Source: SAR116 cluster bacterium AG-313-A07
GTDB lineage: Bacteria > Pseudomonadota > Alphaproteobacteria > Thalassobaculales > Thalassobaculaceae
Direction: 5' to 3'
Assembly: GCA_003284265.1 (NCBI GenBank)
Contig: QBVV01000004.1
Coordinates: forward strand, 1 to 64,000
DNA length: 64,000 nucleotides
The notes beneath the pieces were generated by a model, which ran no database searches, was not told the DNA's origin, and saw nothing but the letters and a program-made list of their open reading frames with translations. Shown in pieces: positions 16,279 to 25,097 of this stretch; position 1 is the stretch's first letter; each line of letters begins with the position of its first letter. The position numbers were made by a program, and so were the translations under genes.

Positions 16279-16793
16279 TTGCTTTGCCTAGCTTTTGGTA
16301 ACCACCTTGTATTTCTGGATGTTTCCTGTTTTTCAGCATTTCGATTCATTTTAAGAAGATCTATTTCTATTTTCCCATCGGAAAATATTACCGAATCGCC
16401 CTCAACGTCTTTTAAAACCCAACCATCCAGTTTAGCTCCTAAATAAAGCTCTAGTGTTTTATTATTTTTTTCCACAAGGATCATCTTTTTTCTTCCGCTG
16501 GCAACAATACCCTTTATTTTGAGTTTTAAAAGGGTCGAGCGACTTATTTCTCTGGCAGGTAAGGTCGGAGCTTTTTCAGAGGGGCGTCGTTTGGGATTGA
16601 ATAAAGGGCGCTGAATTATCGCTTCAAAACCTTTTTCTTCGTATTCAGGCAACTGAAATACTAATTGGGTTAGAGTGCCCTTTTTATTTTTAGTAGGAGC
16701 AAATCTAGAGGGGTCGCCTTTCCACCAAGGCAATATGATCACTATCGCAAGACAAACAAAAATTATTGATAAGAAATACTGCCGCCGCCTCAT
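16275..16793 (-). CDS. Type II secretion inner-membrane linker, GspC/GspN-like
   Basis: This 172-residue bitopic protein has a short cytoplasmic Arg-rich end, one helix at about 7-24, and a periplasmic part with IIQRPLFNPKRRP, a signature I associate with the GspN/GspC group, then a small beta-rich homology region (LKIKGIVASGRKKMILVEK to KIEIDLL). GspC normally joins the inner-membrane platform to the secretin; no PDZ or coiled C-terminal domain follows, so this is a short version. It overlaps both neighbours by 4 nt (ATGA), between gspM and gspD. It is the only GspC candidate in the operon. Confidence 0.7.
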   Translation of the reverse strand: MRRRQYFLSIIFVCLAIVIILPWWKGDPSRFAPTKNKKGTLTQLVFQLPEYEEKGFEAIIQRPLFNPKRRPSEKAPTLPAREISRSTLLKLKIKGIVASGRKKMILVEKNNKTLELYLGAKLDGWVLKDVEGDSVIFSDGKIEIDLLKMNRNAEKQETSRNTRWLPKARQSK

Positions 16794-17353
16794 CTTTTAT
16801 GATCCGTTAATGCCGACGCCTTAAGCGAAATATTAAGTAGCGTGCTATTAGTATCGCGATTAAATGAAATGAGTTCTAGGCTGTCTATTCTAATCAAAGG
16901 GGTCAGAACAGCCGTTTTATTCAGAAAATCTCTCACGTTTTCAATCGACGCAATACCGTCTACTTTAATAGAAAGCATCTGCAGGTGACTTTCTTTACTG
17001 ACTTTAGGGATTTGGATTTTTGTTAGTTGTATCCCATTATCTTTTGCCAATTTTCTGATTAGCGATTGAAAGACAGGTATAGCGTTTCCCTTTCTTTTGT
17101 CTATCAGGTATTTTATTTTCTGCCTATCCAGCTTAGCTTTAGTCAATGCTTCTTCTATTAAACTAGCTCTAGCAATGAGACTTTGTTGTTTTTGAATTAA
17201 AATTTGAATCTGTGACAAGTAACCTTTTTGTTGGCTAGCGTATTGCGCGATTGTCTGGTAACCGCCGAGCCAGATTGCAAATAGTACCAAGCCCAATAAC
17301 CCCCATGCAGTAAAGGGGTTCATGGGTTTTATTTTTTGCCTTCCCGGCTTCAT
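16790..17353 (-). CDS. gspM: Type II secretion inner-membrane protein GspM-like
   Basis: This 187-residue protein has one N-terminal helix (about 12-32), a helical/coiled-coil segment to about 95, and a ferredoxin-like C-terminal domain (VFQSLIRKLAKDNGI, then LSIKVDGIASIENVRDFL). This is the standard GspM/PilO architecture. It works with GspL in the inner-membrane platform. It overlaps gspL and gspC/N by 4 nt each, and its place between them matches canonical gsp order. Sequence identity to model GspM proteins is not obvious; the call is from layout and topology. Confidence 0.75.
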   Translation of the reverse strand: MKPGRQKIKPMNPFTAWGLLGLVLFAIWLGGYQTIAQYASQQKGYLSQIQILIQKQQSLIARASLIEEALTKAKLDRQKIKYLIDKRKGNAIPVFQSLIRKLAKDNGIQLTKIQIPKVSKESHLQMLSIKVDGIASIENVRDFLNKTAVLTPLIRIDSLELISFNRDTNSTLLNISLKASALTDHKR

Positions 17354-18339
17354 AATATTTTTGCCCTGATATGAAAACGTTCAAGGTTTTTCGAAACATC
17401 TTTTATGATAGGTGATTGTAAAGTGGGTGCAGATAAAGTTTTAATTTTTGCTAATTCAGTCAAAACCTCTGAAGCATTTTCGGCAAACCCGTGGAGTGTA
17501 ATAGTATTATTTGACGTGGAGTAACGACTCAACCAGGCTGAGTCTGGCACCGCTTTACTAACAGATTCCAACAAATCAATAGCCTCATGCCGTTCTTGAG
17601 CAAACTTTCTTATTATCTGTCCGTCTTTTTTAAGATGCGTTAATTCTCTCTGATTTAATTGTATCGATTTGATCTGGTTTTTGAGGTTCTGATTGCGAAG
17701 TTCTGCTTTTTCTATACTCATATGTCTCTGTAAAAAGGGTGAAATTACTGCCGCTACTATCAGTATTAGAAGGGCTATGCTCACAGCATTTGAAACCCTG
17801 CCGGATGCCGCATGAGGTTCCATTCTTTGAAGAAAATTTAGATTTTCTGCCTCAGACATTCGTGCTCTATCGCCAATTGCTATTGTTGGTTTTAGGCCAA
17901 ACCTTTTAGCTTTATCTAAGAGCTCGTTTAATTTTAATTTTGGAACAACTTGTGCCGCGATCGATACTTCACCTTTATCTATGGATATAATTTCATAGCT
18001 TAGATTTACTTCTGAAGCATCAAATGGGGTCTGTCTTTGGATCTCTGATTCTATCAGTTGCTCTAACGACCGGAGGGCAGTTTTAGGCAGCGACAAATGA
18101 AACGTTAGACTATGTTCGTTTGGAATAACGATTACCTGCTCGCCTTGGTAATGTACCAGTACTTTAATTGCTTCATTCCGTGCAACTCGCCTCGATTTAA
18201 TAAAGTTACCTTCATGAAATTGAGATAATAGAAAATCGTTCTCTTTGAGCTCGATGGCGGTATAGTATAGCCCGCTTCCGGTCAGTGATTTCAATTGATA
18301 GGGAATACCTTTTGCAATACCCTTTGACCAAGAGGTCAT
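17350..18339 (-). CDS. gspL: Type II secretion inner-membrane protein GspL (PilM/PilN-like)
   Basis: The protein has a cytoplasmic actin-like region (about 1-170; YYTAIELKENDF, QVIVIPNEHSL), one transmembrane helix (about 180-200, AVSIALLILIVAAVISPF), and a periplasmic PilN/GspL-type tail with coiled coil and a ferredoxin-like end (LLESVSKAVPDSAWL, ITLHGFAENASEV). GspL anchors the GspE ATPase to the membrane. The frame opens at a TTG at 18372; ATG at 18339 is the first Met but has little ribosome-binding sequence, so the start is uncertain. Its stop overlaps gspM. An 89-nt gap separates it from gspK, the only sizeable gap within the gsp operon. Confidence 0.8.
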   Translation of the reverse strand: MTSWSKGIAKGIPYQLKSLTGSGLYYTAIELKENDFLLSQFHEGNFIKSRRVARNEAIKVLVHYQGEQVIVIPNEHSLTFHLSLPKTALRSLEQLIESEIQRQTPFDASEVNLSYEIISIDKGEVSIAAQVVPKLKLNELLDKAKRFGLKPTIAIGDRARMSEAENLNFLQRMEPHAASGRVSNAVSIALLILIVAAVISPFLQRHMSIEKAELRNQNLKNQIKSIQLNQRELTHLKKDGQIIRKFAQERHEAIDLLESVSKAVPDSAWLSRYSTSNNTITLHGFAENASEVLTELAKIKTLSAPTLQSPIIKDVSKNLERFHIRAKIL

Positions 18340-18428
18340 AAAATTTTTCAATTTTTGCACTATCACCAGCAATCTTTATTTATAATTGTATTCCAAGGTA
18401 TAGCCCACTTTTACAGTAAAAATCCAGT

Positions 18429-19148
18429 TTAGTAGTTAGACTGCCAGCTTAGGGTTTTTATAGGTTCGAGTGGATCGTGGGTAATATTTAGGAAGGTTTG
18501 AACACTAATTCTTGATCCTGGCCCCAAGTTGTTTGTTGCCCTGATCTCAAAAACATTTCCCGGTCCGGGTCTGCTTAAAAAACTTGGAAGAGCGCCCAAT
18601 ACCTCCCTCATTAAATCAGAACTGTTTGACGGGTCTACTTGCGATCTTCGGCAGTGGATCGTGATTTCTTTAATAAATTGTGATAAATCTAGACCCTTTG
18701 AGCTAGGTAAAGCTAATATCTGGTTGACGTGCTGGAACCCAGCATTTGTTTCTCTAACTTTTAACAGTTCTCGCACAAATGTCGTTGATCCTGCGGGGAG
18801 TAATTTCATAAGCAATGCCTTAAGTATATCGATGTGGCCGCTGTTGAGGTCCCATTTGCCACAGGCATCATAAATCCCAACAGATATATTTGTGCCTCCA
18901 ATGTTATGTCGAATTGTGCTTCCGTTAACTTGAAGAATGCGGTCCCGATTTTCATCAAGTAGCAAAGGGTAAACTGCTTTTATTGCTCCTTCGGTAATTG
19001 CCAGGCTTTGTGCCCTTTTTATTATCATTCTATTTTGTTCAAGCGCATCGTGGCCCTTTCCTATAATGACCAGCGCTAGTGTGGAAATTACCGCTAGAGC
19101 AAACAGTGTCAGCAGCATTGCAATACCTGCATCTTTGTGAGAGCTCAT
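18429..19148 (-). CDS. gspK: Type II secretion minor pseudopilin GspK
   Basis: The 239-residue protein has a type III-like prepilin N-terminus: DAGIAMLLTLFALAVISTLAL, cleavable after Gly, with no Glu at mature position 5, which is characteristic of GspK. The rest includes the GspK pattern with DACGKWDLNSGHIDILKALL and a short helical insertion. It is shorter than the 300 or so residues of typical GspK proteins. GspK caps the pseudopilus tip with GspI and GspJ. The start overlaps the gspJ stop by 4 nt. Confidence 0.85.
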   Translation of the reverse strand: MSSHKDAGIAMLLTLFALAVISTLALVIIGKGHDALEQNRMIIKRAQSLAITEGAIKAVYPLLLDENRDRILQVNGSTIRHNIGGTNISVGIYDACGKWDLNSGHIDILKALLMKLLPAGSTTFVRELLKVRETNAGFQHVNQILALPSSKGLDLSQFIKEITIHCRRSQVDPSNSSDLMREVLGALPSFLSRPGPGNVFEIRATNNLGPGSRISVQTFLNITHDPLEPIKTLSWQSNY

Positions 19149-19690
19149 CTTGCCTCAATGTACCTTGGTGGCTTAACTGTGATAGGAAAAACGTTATTAA
19201 TACTAAGCCTAATTAATTTAGGTGTATTTGTTTGGTCTTTCCATTTTTGATGCCAGCGAGCTTTCTGTTCCCCGGAAAGTGTCCCAAAAAAACTAAAATA
19301 ATGGGGGCCTATTTTGTAGTTGTGAAGCGTTTTCCGCAACACGCCTTGTGAAAAGCTGATTATATTCTCTTTATCTGATAGGATAGCATATCTTTGAGGT
19401 CCACTTTCACCTGGTGCCAAAAATGTGATCCCATCTTTGTCGCCGGAAAAATAAACCTTTGAGCCATCGTGATCAGAGATTTCTATAGGGATCAATGCGC
19501 CAATTTTCTCTCTAAAAATGCGATCCAAACTCCGGAGTGTCTCGATGCTCTCCATTTTTTTTGAGATTTTATGGGAGCCGATTATCCCGGTATTAATTCC
19601 ATTTATTACTAAAATAGAAAGTAATGACAGAATACTGAGCGAGATTAGTAATTCTAGTAAAGTAAACCCGTCTTGAAGGTTGTCTTTCAT
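19145..19690 (-). CDS. gspJ: Type II secretion minor pseudopilin GspJ
   Basis: The 181-residue protein has a prepilin leader: QDGFTLLELLISLSILSLLS, with Gly before Phe at the cleavage point and Glu5. A soluble beta-rich domain follows (EKIGALIPIEI, GDKDGITFLAPG). Gene order and length match GspJ, the pseudopilus tip component. ATGA overlaps occur on both sides, with gspI upstream and gspK downstream. Confidence 0.85.
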   Translation of the reverse strand: MKDNLQDGFTLLELLISLSILSLLSILVINGINTGIIGSHKISKKMESIETLRSLDRIFREKIGALIPIEISDHDGSKVYFSGDKDGITFLAPGESGPQRYAILSDKENIISFSQGVLRKTLHNYKIGPHYFSFFGTLSGEQKARWHQKWKDQTNTPKLIRLSINNVFPITVKPPRYIEAR

Positions 19691-20076
19691 TGTAGGTTAC
19701 CGTTAACAGTATTTTTAACAGTATGAAATTTGTATTGACTGTTTTGAATTGTAATTTCGAGGACGACATCGTAGATTGTTATCCCCGTTTGTTCTGGAGC
19801 TCTGTCATCAAAAAAAAGTGGCCGATTGGAGATAGTTGCACTCCAATTTGCAATGTTTCCAATACGACCGCTTATTTCGCCGGGTTGTAATGGGTGTACA
19901 ACACCTATTTCGTTTAGTAATGATCGACTGAGGCTCGCAGCTAAAACGGTCGTATCAGTTTTTTTTAATTGGAAAATACTTATATTTAAGCTCTGTAGAA
20001 GTAACAATAATAAGCTGGATATGATTGTAAGACTCACAAGACTTTCTAAGAGGGTAAAGCCATTATCAGATTTCAT
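19687..20076 (-). CDS. gspI: Type II secretion minor pseudopilin GspI
   Basis: This 129-residue protein has the prepilin motif NGFTLLESLVSLTIISSLLLL (Gly-Phe cleavage, Glu5) and a short C-terminal domain of GspI size. Compact overlaps with gspG (4 nt) and gspJ (4 nt) fix its place. Because it directly follows gspG, no room exists for a gspH between them. Confidence 0.82.
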   Translation of the reverse strand: MKSDNGFTLLESLVSLTIISSLLLLLLQSLNISIFQLKKTDTTVLAASLSRSLLNEIGVVHPLQPGEISGRIGNIANWSATISNRPLFFDDRAPEQTGITIYDVVLEITIQNSQYKFHTVKNTVNGNLQ

Positions 20077-20531
20077 GGTTTAGTGATATCAGCATCTTCA
20101 GCTTGACCACCAAATGCGCCGTCGGCCCCTAGACTTTTTAATTGATACGGCTTTCCGTTTGTCCCAGGTTGTGTGTACATATAAGGCCTATTCCATGGAT
20201 CGTTGGGTATCACGTCATTGGTTAAATATGGCCCTGACCATTGTGGCATATTGCTAGGTTTTTTTATTAGGGCAGATAGCCCCTCATTATTAGTTGGATA
20301 CCTTCCAATATCGAGATTAAATAGATTTAAGCTACCTGCGATATTATCCATCTGCACTTTGGCCACATCACTTTTTGCTTTTCCAAGTAACTTCATCACT
20401 TGCGGACCAACCAGCCCGCTGATAAGGCCTATAATCACAAGAACTACGAGTAGTTCTAGAAGTGTGAATCCGGCTTCATCTGATGCCTCAGGTGTTCTCT
20501 TCCCACGGATAAAAAGCCTTCGTAAAACCAT
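20073..20531 (-). CDS. gspG: Type II secretion major pseudopilin GspG
   Basis: The 152-residue protein has a long 19-residue leader and the prepilin motif AGFTLLELLVVLVIIGLISG. The mature part carries the well-conserved GspG body: VGPQVMKLLGKAKSDVAK, a YPTNNEGLSAL segment, WSGPYLTNDVIPNDPWNRPY and the C-terminal loop with SLGADGAFGG that in GspG binds calcium. It is the major subunit of the periplasmic pseudopilus. It starts 2 nt after the gspF stop. Confidence 0.95.
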   Translation of the reverse strand: MVLRRLFIRGKRTPEASDEAGFTLLELLVVLVIIGLISGLVGPQVMKLLGKAKSDVAKVQMDNIAGSLNLFNLDIGRYPTNNEGLSALIKKPSNMPQWSGPYLTNDVIPNDPWNRPYMYTQPGTNGKPYQLKSLGADGAFGGQAEDADITKP

Positions 20532-20533
20532 TG

Positions 20534-21592
20534 TTATATAACCATCAAGTTAAGGCTCATAGTTGTTGTCATTAACGCAATAACAACTAAAGCGACTATT
20601 CCACCTAAAACTATTATTATCAAAGGTTCAAGTATCGAGATGGTTGCTTCTAATTTTGATTGAATCTCAGTGGAAAGATAGTCGGCCGACTTTTCGAACA
20701 TAGCTCCGAGATTTCCTGTCTCTTCACCTATTCGGGCCAATTGAATAATTGAATCGGGGAAGTGACCGGCTTCTGTCATCGAGTTTGTTAGTTGTCGTCC
20801 CTCCATCGTCTGCTTGGCTATCCTTTGGCCAACTGTACGCATTTCTTCATTGACATAAAGTGTAGCCCCCAGCTCTAATGCTTTCGGTAGTGGGATGCCC
20901 CGATCGAGTAATAGGGCTATCCCTCTCGACCATTGTTCTACTGCTATGCTCTCTGCAATAAAGCCGACGCGCGGTGCTTTAATTATCCAACTGTGAAACT
21001 GTTTTCTCCCAGTCGGAGTTTGAAAGTATAAAATTAAAAACATTGTCACTGTAATAGCAATCCAACCATATTCCATGAGGAAGTGGGAAGAAGAGAGCAT
21101 CATCAGAGTTGTTAATGGGGGCGTATTCTTTTGTTGAACTAGTATAGGTTCAAACTGTGGTATCACTACTGTTAGTAAAATTATTATGGTAATAACGGAT
21201 GCTGCGGCAAGTATAGCTGGGTAGGTGAACGTTGTTCTTAACTTCTGCCGTAAAGCATCGCGTTTCTTGTGGTATTTAAACAGTTGTGAGAAGCCCTCGA
21301 CAAGGTCACCGCTTGTCTCTGATGTTCGAATGATTGCTATATCAAATGCGTTAAATGTTTTATCTTCTTCTTCGAGAATATCGGATAGTAGCTCGCCCTT
21401 TTCTAATCTAGCCGCAGTTGCAATAGCCATGGTTGGAAAATAACTAGAATTGCTATCGCGGCCCACCGATCGAAGCGCTATATCGATTGGTAGCCCAGCT
21501 GCTAGAAGTGTTGCGACTTGTTCTAAAAATAATGGCAATTTTTTTCGTGGTCTATCGAATAGATTAACCTGGAGTTTTAAAAAGCGGCTCAA
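20534..21592 (-). CDS. gspF: Type II secretion inner-membrane platform protein GspF
   Basis: The 352-residue polytopic protein has two T2SF domains: the first (about 10-130) with LAAGLPIDIALRSVG and IIRTSETSGDLVEGF, the second (about 205-325) with LLDRGIPLPKALELG and LARIGEETGNLGAMF; hydrophobic helices follow each. It interacts with GspE and GspL. It begins at TTG (21592), which overlaps the gspE stop; the next in-frame Met is inside the first domain, so the TTG start is required. It is slightly shorter than the usual 400 residues. Confidence 0.93.
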   Translation of the reverse strand: MSRFLKLQVNLFDRPRKKLPLFLEQVATLLAAGLPIDIALRSVGRDSNSSYFPTMAIATAARLEKGELLSDILEEEDKTFNAFDIAIIRTSETSGDLVEGFSQLFKYHKKRDALRQKLRTTFTYPAILAAASVITIIILLTVVIPQFEPILVQQKNTPPLTTLMMLSSSHFLMEYGWIAITVTMFLILYFQTPTGRKQFHSWIIKAPRVGFIAESIAVEQWSRGIALLLDRGIPLPKALELGATLYVNEEMRTVGQRIAKQTMEGRQLTNSMTEAGHFPDSIIQLARIGEETGNLGAMFEKSADYLSTEIQSKLEATISILEPLIIIVLGGIVALVVIALMTTTMSLNLMVI

Positions 21593-23226
21593 TCAAGTGA
21601 TCCCATAATGCTTACAAATTCTTCAATACTTGTTTCACCAGACTCGATATGAGCCCGAGCGGCATTTGCCAGTGTTTGCTCTTGTAGAAGGCTAGGATCC
21701 ATAGAGCTAACCTTTCTTGAATTATTTACATGGTCACGAATATTATCGTTCAATTCTAATAATTCCGTAATAACTAACCGGCCTTTATAACCTGTTTGAT
21801 AGCAAGACATGCAACCATTAGGACGACTGATACTCATCCCAATTTTGAGTCCAAATTGTTTTTGTTCTGCGGGTGAAACTGGTCCACTTTTTTTACATTT
21901 TGGACAAAGTCTTCTGATTAATCTTTGACTTATAATAACCTTAACGGCTGCATTAATTAGAAAAGGCTCGAGGCCCATATCCAGTAGACGGTTTAGTGCC
22001 CCAAATGCATTATTTGTATGCAGCGATGAGAGAACCAAGTGACCCGTTAGGGCCGATTGAGTTGCAAGTCGCGCGGTTTCTTCATCTCTAATTTCTCCCA
22101 CCATAATAATGTCGGGATCCTGTCTCAACACGGACCTCAATAGTGACGCAAAATTAAGCCCCACTTTTGGATTGATTTGAATTTGGTTGATGTTTTCCAC
22201 CCGATATTCAATTGGGTCTTCGAGCGTAATAATTTTACGTTCAACCAGATTAAGTTCTTGAAGAGCGGCATAAAGAGTTGTCGTTTTACCACTCCCAGTT
22301 GGCCCTGTAGTCAATATCATACCATGCGGTGCTTTAAGGAGCCGTCGCAATGTCGAGAGTGTGTGATTGCTTAAGCCAAGTGCTGTTAGGTCATTAGGGC
22401 CTTTTTCCGAGTCAAGAAAACGCAGGACAATGCTTTCGCCGTTTATTGTCGGTATCGTTGAAACCCGCACATCAATGGATCTTCCTGAAACATTAACAGT
22501 TATTCTCCCGTCTTGTGGCAGTCGTTTTTCCGCAATATTTAAATTTGCTAAAACTTTAATACGGCTTATAAGCATTTCTTTTAAATATTCGGGAGGAGAA
22601 TTTCCAAGTTCTAGCAATTTGCCGTCCACCCGATAGCGCAACTTCAAGCCGGAGAATGAAGACTCAATATGTAAATCGGACGCTTCGTTTGAAATTGCAG
22701 TATTGACCAGCTGGTTGAATAATTTTACCGCAGGAGAATCGTTCTCGATAGAGACTTCGTCTTTTACATGATTCTTCAATACTGTTGGTTTCTTGGTCTT
22801 TTCTCGGTCGTAAAGTCGATCGAATGCCCGGTCAAGGTCGCCGGCTTTGGCCAATTGTATATTTACATCTTTGTTGACAAGCAGCTTGATAGATTGAAGT
22901 GACATCTTGTCTGGTGGGTCTGATAACGCGAACGTTATAGAAGTGTCGTCCTCTAGGATGGGAAGCATGCGCTTTTGGCGAAGAAAAGAAATGTTGGCTC
23001 CACCCGCTTTTAAAGGCGAATTCGGGAACTGCTCAGTATTGGCAATTGGCAAATCAAGATATTCAGCTAGAACTTCAAACATATCTGACTCTTCCACAAA
23101 ACCAGAATCAATTAACGCAAGATCCGGACGATCGCTATCCTGTAATTGAAGGTTGTTTATAGATGTCTTATCATCCAACAAGCCACGCTTTCTAATAATC
23201 GCGAGAAGTCCTTGCAATTCAACCAT
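21589..23226 (-). CDS. gspE: Type II secretion ATPase GspE
   Basis: From the ATG at 23226, preceded by GGGAAG, the product is 545 residues. It has an N-terminal GspE domain (about 1-130), then the secretion ATPase core: Walker A GPTGSGKTTT, the Asp box around LEDPIEYRVE, Walker B DPDIIMVGEIRDEETA, a His box TGHLVLSSLHTN and the zinc tetracysteine motif CPKCKK with CMSCYQTGYKGR near the C-terminus. It powers pseudopilus assembly at the inner face. It is the first gene of the gsp operon; a longer frame begins at 23259 but has no ribosome-binding site. Confidence 0.96.
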   Translation of the reverse strand: MVELQGLLAIIRKRGLLDDKTSINNLQLQDSDRPDLALIDSGFVEESDMFEVLAEYLDLPIANTEQFPNSPLKAGGANISFLRQKRMLPILEDDTSITFALSDPPDKMSLQSIKLLVNKDVNIQLAKAGDLDRAFDRLYDREKTKKPTVLKNHVKDEVSIENDSPAVKLFNQLVNTAISNEASDLHIESSFSGLKLRYRVDGKLLELGNSPPEYLKEMLISRIKVLANLNIAEKRLPQDGRITVNVSGRSIDVRVSTIPTINGESIVLRFLDSEKGPNDLTALGLSNHTLSTLRRLLKAPHGMILTTGPTGSGKTTTLYAALQELNLVERKIITLEDPIEYRVENINQIQINPKVGLNFASLLRSVLRQDPDIIMVGEIRDEETARLATQSALTGHLVLSSLHTNNAFGALNRLLDMGLEPFLINAAVKVIISQRLIRRLCPKCKKSGPVSPAEQKQFGLKIGMSISRPNGCMSCYQTGYKGRLVITELLELNDNIRDHVNNSRKVSSMDPSLLQEQTLANAARAHIESGETSIEEFVSIMGSLD

Positions 23227-23428
23227 GTAACTTCCCAATCCTGGGCCCAAAAAACACACAAGGTTTAAAAAGGTTTTATTCTAAAAGTAGGTTCAGTTTA
23301 GAGTTTTAATAGTATGAGGTAAATAATGCTTATCCTAAAACTTTTTAAAATAGAATTTTTGTACGAACACAGTTAGTCTTACATTTGTTTTTTAATTATT
23401 TATTAATATTTATGTGGATTGAAAAAAA
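23227..23428. other. Divergent promoter region of gspE and the isochorismatase-like gene
   Basis: About 200 nt of strongly AT-rich sequence with no open frame of interest. It must hold the promoters of the leftward gsp operon and the rightward hydrolase gene. I see no clear palindrome or riboswitch-like structure. Confidence 0.5.
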
Positions 23429-24049
23429 ATGAGTGACGTTTATTCAGAAAAGTCTTATGGGGCGGATGATGTAGGGTTTGGAGAAAAGTTAGGTATCCTT
23501 GTAGTTGACTTTCAAAAAAGCTTCACTGACCCGAGGTTTACGATGGGAGGCAGTGATCGAATAGACCGCTCCGTCGAGAAAACGGCGACCTTATTGAAAA
23601 TAGCTAGGGAGAAGAATATTCCGGTCGCTAGTTGTTTTGTTGCCTATCCAAACGTTGATTCTATGCCGTATTGGAAAGTCGGTGTTATAAAAGAAACACT
23701 TTTTGAGGGATCTGAGGCAGTTGAGCTGGATCCAAGAATAGCGGATCCTGATTATGATTTCGTATTTCAAAAAGTCGGCGCGTCCGCATTTTTTATGACC
23801 CCGTGTTCTGCGTTTTTCACTAAACATCGCGTTGATACAATTGCGGTCACGGGTTGTGTGACCAGTGGATGCGTAAGAGCGTCTGCTGTGGATTCCTTTC
23901 AATTTGGTTTTAGAACAATGCTAGTGGATGATTGCTCTGGAGATCACGACGAACGACCACACCAAGACACGTTGCGCGATGTCGGTCGAAGATACGCGGA
24001 TGTTGTCCAGAGCGAAGATGTGATTCAGTATATTATGAGCAATCAATAG
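23429..24049 (+). CDS. Isochorismatase-family cysteine hydrolase
   Basis: This 206-residue cytoplasmic protein has the catalytic triad of the family: Asp27 (LVVDFQKSF), Lys115 (FQKVGASAFF) and Cys148 (TGCVTSGCVRASA). The layout is closest to N-carbamoylsarcosine amidase-type members that hydrolyse C-N bonds in amides or carbamoyl compounds; the substrate cannot be told. It is a single-gene plus-strand unit, divergent from gspE and convergent with egtD. Confidence 0.87.
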   Translation: MSDVYSEKSYGADDVGFGEKLGILVVDFQKSFTDPRFTMGGSDRIDRSVEKTATLLKIAREKNIPVASCFVAYPNVDSMPYWKVGVIKETLFEGSEAVELDPRIADPDYDFVFQKVGASAFFMTPCSAFFTKHRVDTIAVTGCVTSGCVRASAVDSFQFGFRTMLVDDCSGDHDERPHQDTLRDVGRRYADVVQSEDVIQYIMSNQ

Positions 24050-24096
24050 CTCGCTCAAGGTTCACTGGCTAATTACACAACCGCAAGACAACTACC

Positions 24097-24121
24097 CCAA
24101 TCTATTTAGCTTAAAGATTGG
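24097..24121. terminator. Weak inverted repeat between convergent genes
   Basis: CCAATCT at 24097-24103 pairs with AGATTGG at 24115-24121 around an 11-nt loop, overlapping the end of egtD. There is no T-run, so termination is uncertain. Confidence 0.2.
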
Positions 24122-25073
24122 ATGTTGTTCTTAATAACATGACGGCAAATAAATTTTGATTATCGGTCCATGTCTTTACCGGTGATAAACCTGCTTTACT
24201 AGCCATGGCCGTGAAGCTTTCCTTTGTAAATTTGTAGCAGTTCTCTGTGTGGATGGTTTCTCCCTCCAGGAATTCAAATAACTCTTTATTAATTGATACG
24301 GTCTGTTCCGTTATGCTTTTCAAATGCATCTCAATACGGCCTTTATTTTCATTATATCGTGCTACATGTTCAAAGGTATTTAGATTGAAATTACCGCCCA
24401 ACTCGCCATTTACTCGAGATAAGAGATTTTTATTGAAGGATGCAGTGATCCCTCGCTGGTCATCATAGGCGGCTAAAAGAGTTTCGATATCTTTTTTTAG
24501 ATCAAACCCAATTAACAGAAGGCCATCAAGGCCAATAGTTTTGGTTACTCCCTGTAGAAATTGGATGGCTAGGTCAGGTTCAAAATTTCCAATGGTTGAA
24601 CCGGGAAAAAATGCGACATACTTTTTAGGGGGCTGTGAAAACCCTGGAATTGGAATTGGTTTTGTAAAATCAGCAGCTACTGGCAATATTTCAAGATTAG
24701 GATATAAATTTTCCAGGTTTTTAGCTGATACAAATAGTTGATCTTCAGAAATATCGACAGGAATTAATCCGACTGGTTCTTTAAGAAAATTTAGGAGGAT
24801 TTTTATTTTTTCTAAGGCGCCAGAGCCGTATTCTATAAGGGCGGTATTATCTCCAATTTGGGATGCAATATCTTCTGCATTTTGATTTAGAATCTTGATC
24901 TCTGTGCGAGTAGGATAATATTCGGGCGTTGTGCATATTTCAGTAAATAATTGGGCGCCTCTGTTATCGTAAAAATACTTTGGCTTCAAGGTCTTTGGAT
25001 TTTTGCCTAAACCCTCAATGACGTCTTTTAAAAAATCATTATCAATACGATTGTAATTGGCTTGCTGTTTCAA
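24111..25073 (-). CDS. egtD: L-histidine N-alpha-methyltransferase EgtD
   Basis: This 320-residue SAM-dependent enzyme trimethylates histidine to hercynine, the first step of ergothioneine synthesis. Family marks are clear: PKYFYDNRGAQLFTEICTTPEYYPTRTE near the start, SAM-binding EYGSGALEK, FPGSTIGNFEP, LLIGFDLKKD, and the C-terminal QNLFAVMLL. Length is normal. The frame begins at a TTG (25073) with TAGGGA upstream and no early Met, so TTG is the likely start. It lies 24 nt after egtB in one operon. Confidence 0.95.
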   Translation of the reverse strand: MKQQANYNRIDNDFLKDVIEGLGKNPKTLKPKYFYDNRGAQLFTEICTTPEYYPTRTEIKILNQNAEDIASQIGDNTALIEYGSGALEKIKILLNFLKEPVGLIPVDISEDQLFVSAKNLENLYPNLEILPVAADFTKPIPIPGFSQPPKKYVAFFPGSTIGNFEPDLAIQFLQGVTKTIGLDGLLLIGFDLKKDIETLLAAYDDQRGITASFNKNLLSRVNGELGGNFNLNTFEHVARYNENKGRIEMHLKSITEQTVSINKELFEFLEGETIHTENCYKFTKESFTAMASKAGLSPVKTWTDNQNLFAVMLLRTTSNL

Positions 25074-25097
25074 CTCGATTATTCCCTAATCTAAATA

